From contig WFVK01000273.1 in NCBI GenBank assembly GCA_015491705.1, positions 1 through 7,955 on the forward strand: a stretch of DNA of 7,955 nucleotides, read 5' to 3'. The notes beneath the pieces were generated by a model. The model was given only the letters and a program-made list of their open reading frames with translations, did no database searches and had not been told where the DNA came from. Positions 7,201-7,955 of the stretch are shown one piece after another; position 1 is the first letter of the stretch; each line of letters starts with the position of its first letter. This DNA comes from Nitrospirota bacterium. Its GTDB lineage: Bacteria > Nitrospirota > Thermodesulfovibrionia > UBA6902. Made by a program: the position numbers and the translations under genes.

Positions 7201-7720
7201 CGTATAATTTGAGCCCCTGAGATGTTGATTCAAGGACAATGGAATATGCGGGGGGCGCAGCCGGAGCCGGCCTGACGGCTGCCGTGCGGAAAAAACTGTC
7301 GTACAGTGACTCCCTGTGTGCTGCATCCTGTGACGGGTGCCTGAAAGAGTCGGGCTGGAAGAGGTTTTTTATCGTTATAATCGTGCAGATTACATGCTTG
7401 CAGCTCATGGACGGGAAGCACTTATCACAGTTGCAGGAGAATGAGAGGGCATTGCCGGACAGGGAGATATCAACAGAATAACGCCTGCTGCCGTAAACTA
7501 TTGCAGTCAGTTGATTGAAGTCGTTTTTCCACTTAAAGCCCAGCACCCCGTTGTTTTTATAACAGTCGAACCCGCCCAGCACATAGTTTTTCGGGGCCAT
7601 GGAATAAATCGAGTTGGCCGGCAGGGATTCCAGCGCGTTAAGCAGCCTCCTTTGATTGAGGCTGACTATATTGTTATCCGGGGTATCGAGTTTTCTGGCC
7701 TTGTCCGTTTTCACCGCCAT
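4265..7720 (-). CDS. SWIM zinc-finger SNF2-family helicase-like ATPase
   Basis: This 1151-residue superfamily 2 ATPase is of the bacterial SNF2 (RapA/HepA-related) type. Such proteins translocate on double-stranded DNA to displace or remodel bound proteins rather than unwind it. A SWIM finger lies at 96-109 (C96-x-C98-x8-C107-x-H109), a predicted zinc-dependent nucleic-acid or protein-binding module. Residues about 150-640 have no motif I can name; part may be a SNF2-associated domain. The motor starts near LRPYQKEGYYWL (690-701). It has Walker A DDMGLGKT (715-722), DEAQ box 816-819, TGTPLEN (844-850), SLKAGGRGLNL (1056-1066) and the arginine-finger motif QASDRAHRIGQ (1085-1095), so it looks catalytically complete. 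ATG 7720 is the only good start. An AGGAGGG lies 16 bases upstream, farther than usual. The specific role (transcription recycling, repair or defence) is not determinable. Confidence 0.93.
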   Translation of the reverse strand: MAVKTDKARKLDTPDNNIVSLNQRRLLNALESLPANSIYSMAPKNYVLGGFDCYKNNGVLGFKWKNDFNQLTAIVYGSRRYSVDISLSGNALSFSCNCDKCFPSMSCKHVICTIITIKNLFQPDSFRHPSQDAAHRESLYDSFFRTAAVRPAPAAPPAYSIVLESTSQGLKLYALRDNKRVSHFEDGLPTDLKRLLSSPFYGFYYFKRHLRTYGNKYPIILKSDRGETRLRFDKSSRYSRRTEIDAQGRSVIVSRLCTGDDDGKETRNYFIEDDFIIDADSGRIGLLNELNGWGLWYNLLEFADDLIDDLSEELPETSFAIPERKFRHIQIVFPSPLPGKKLPDNIVLRKDGMESTPAEASHTYRVTVSPPEHEDDMFTIAAECNLNGLIQSTSYNLFSFFVSINELSPSLRAIKRRTFLYRAFFDMLSARTKAGGLRIINAVLSEGDFKRAQIKREARQFLHDHLEIFLMDEKQLQLHDGEWKISPVDKAKEAVLYKIPYEIFGWKIFRDMYEHNLMYVPSGAFHEKLPLLHARLREHGVELFFKNKPVVESEWDFAFDATRTKGIDWFEIRPEIRCDGKLVDDPVWMEMLNNKNVVETDDAIRIPDQNSQKIFDIISTIYRAGKPSKPGAGKKEIVQIPRLRILDWMELRSSGVRVKLPPEDEEIIERLRRFEKISERPLPSKLKARLRPYQKEGYYWLSFLYEHRFGACLADDMGLGKTIQAITLLGAIREGIVKCRSGDRPPPHLIVVPPTLLFNWENEIKKFYRSLKIYLYTGKERETGFEGYDIVLTTYGLVRRDIERLKEIRFDVVIFDEAQAVKNIYTDTTGAVRLLSANFKLAMTGTPLENHIGEYYSIIDLVLPGLLGEYKEFKPLIKLPESPALDIIIKRTRPFVLRRTKEKILKELPPKIENDIYLDLTEKQKALYKKTVEQVRSTIDDAYRNKTAAQAKIIALTAILKLRQLCVSPRLLSGDIKESSPKIDFLIDKLNELRNENHSVLVFSQFTSFLDILEQDLAANRIDFLRLDGSTPVKKRKKLVEKFQSGEGPSVFLLSLKAGGRGLNLTKASYVFHLDPWWNPAVESQASDRAHRIGQKNKVTITRILTHHTIEEKMMQLKKKKLALYKAVMDDTGGGRRSLSISRSDFNFLLS

Positions 7721-7721
7721 G

Positions 7722-7751
7722 ATTATAACAGGCCGTCCCTCCTGTATTCAA
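7722..7751 (-). promoter_or_regulatory. Sigma70-like promoter abutting the SNF2 start codon
   Basis: On the minus strand, TTGAAT (complement of 7746-7751) and a perfect TATAAT (complement of 7722-7727) are separated by 18 bases. The -10 ends one base before the ATG, so initiation would fall at or just inside the start codon. The AGGAGGG (complement of 7737-7743) lies inside the spacer and would not be in that transcript. If used, the mRNA would be leaderless. Otherwise this is a chance match and the true promoter is further upstream. Confidence 0.35.
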
Positions 7752-7758
7752 CAAGGTG

Positions 7759-7788
7759 AAAAAAAGCCCGGGCCGATCCAGCCCGGGC
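7759..7788 (-). terminator. Intrinsic terminator of glnA
   Basis: Read leftward, a GCCCGGGC stem (complement of 7781-7788) is followed by the loop TGGATCG. The matching arm GCCCGGGC comes next (complement of 7766-7773) and then seven T residues (complement of 7759-7765). Eight perfect G-C pairs plus a T7 run, 26 bases after the glnA stop, make a textbook Rho-independent terminator. The plus strand also has a C then T5 after the stem (7789-7794), so it may work in both directions. Confidence 0.9.
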
Positions 7789-7814
7789 CTTTTTACGTTA
7801 TTGACAGGCATGTG

Positions 7815-7955
7815 CTATATGTCGTAGTACATGAAGAATTCGTACGGATGGGGCCTGAGCCTCAGGGCATCGACCTCGTTCTCCCTCTTGTACTTGATCC
7901 ATGTGCTGAGCGCATCTTCGGTGAACACGTTCCCCTTGAGCAGGAACTCGTGGTC
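7815..7955 (-). CDS. glnA: Glutamine synthetase, type I, C-terminal end (partial)
   Basis: The last 46 codons of a leftward gene enter from the right edge and end at a TAG at 7815-7817. The visible protein runs from [20 protein letters not shown] to the terminus [15 protein letters not shown]. This closely resembles the C-terminal helix and tail of bacterial type I glutamine synthetase, where E. coli GlnA ends in PHPVEFELYYSV. The enzyme makes glutamine from glutamate, ammonia and ATP and acts as a dodecamer in the cytosol. The active site and the adenylylation tyrosine region lie outside the window, so regulation cannot be judged. A strong terminator follows, separating it from the SNF2 gene. 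Confidence 0.9.
   Translation of the reverse strand, partial: DHEFLLKGNVFTEDALSTWIKYKRENEVDALRLRPHPYEFFMYYDI

Noticed and set aside
1..7955. Mobile element, phage, CRISPR or defence-island interpretation
   Set aside because: No transposase, integrase, Cas, toxin-antitoxin or restriction genes and no spaced direct-repeat array are present. The SNF2 gene alone does not make a defence system.

Overview
This is a gene-dense bacterial chromosomal segment with G+C moderately above 50 percent by eye. It carries core housekeeping genes (rplI, dnaB, the 3' end of glnA), a MEMO-family protein, a zinc-dependent dehydrogenase and a large SNF2-type ATPase. There are no phage, transposon, CRISPR, tRNA or rRNA features. 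The gene set and protein style suggest a Gram-negative anaerobe-type lineage such as Nitrospirota or a deltaproteobacterial relative. That placement is inference from family resemblance; nothing here is a lineage marker.

Layout, left to right. Bases 1-20 are the first codons of a gene running leftward off the window, preceded by a strong ribosome binding site. A divergent intergenic region (about 21-190) holds a short inverted repeat and a sigma70-like promoter. It leads into a rightward zinc-dependent MDR dehydrogenase (191-1156). A 220-base spacer then carries a G/T-rich repeat tract, a good sigma70-like promoter (TTGATT-17-TACAAT) and a small leader hairpin. Next come rplI (1377-1841) and dnaB (1854-3239), 12 bases apart and almost certainly one transcript. 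A GC-rich hairpin follows dnaB. Then comes the MEMO-like AmmeMemoRadiSam protein B gene (3302-4105), which has a very strong Shine-Dalgarno sequence.

The MEMO gene converges on a 1151-residue SWIM-SNF2 helicase-like gene on the minus strand (4265-7720). The 159-base convergent spacer carries a hairpin and a second copy of the G/T-rich repeat. Upstream of the SNF2 gene lie a perfect-stem terminator and the last 46 codons of glnA, also on the minus strand and running in from the right edge.

Functionally, rplI and dnaB are the translation/replication pair found together in many bacteria. The other genes are neighbours without an obvious shared pathway. I found no convincing undescribed multi-gene system. 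The points most worth a second look are the 17-base repeat shared by two intergenic spacers, the -10 element that abuts the SNF2 start codon, the MEMO gene without its usual partners in view, and the large unassigned middle of the SNF2 protein.
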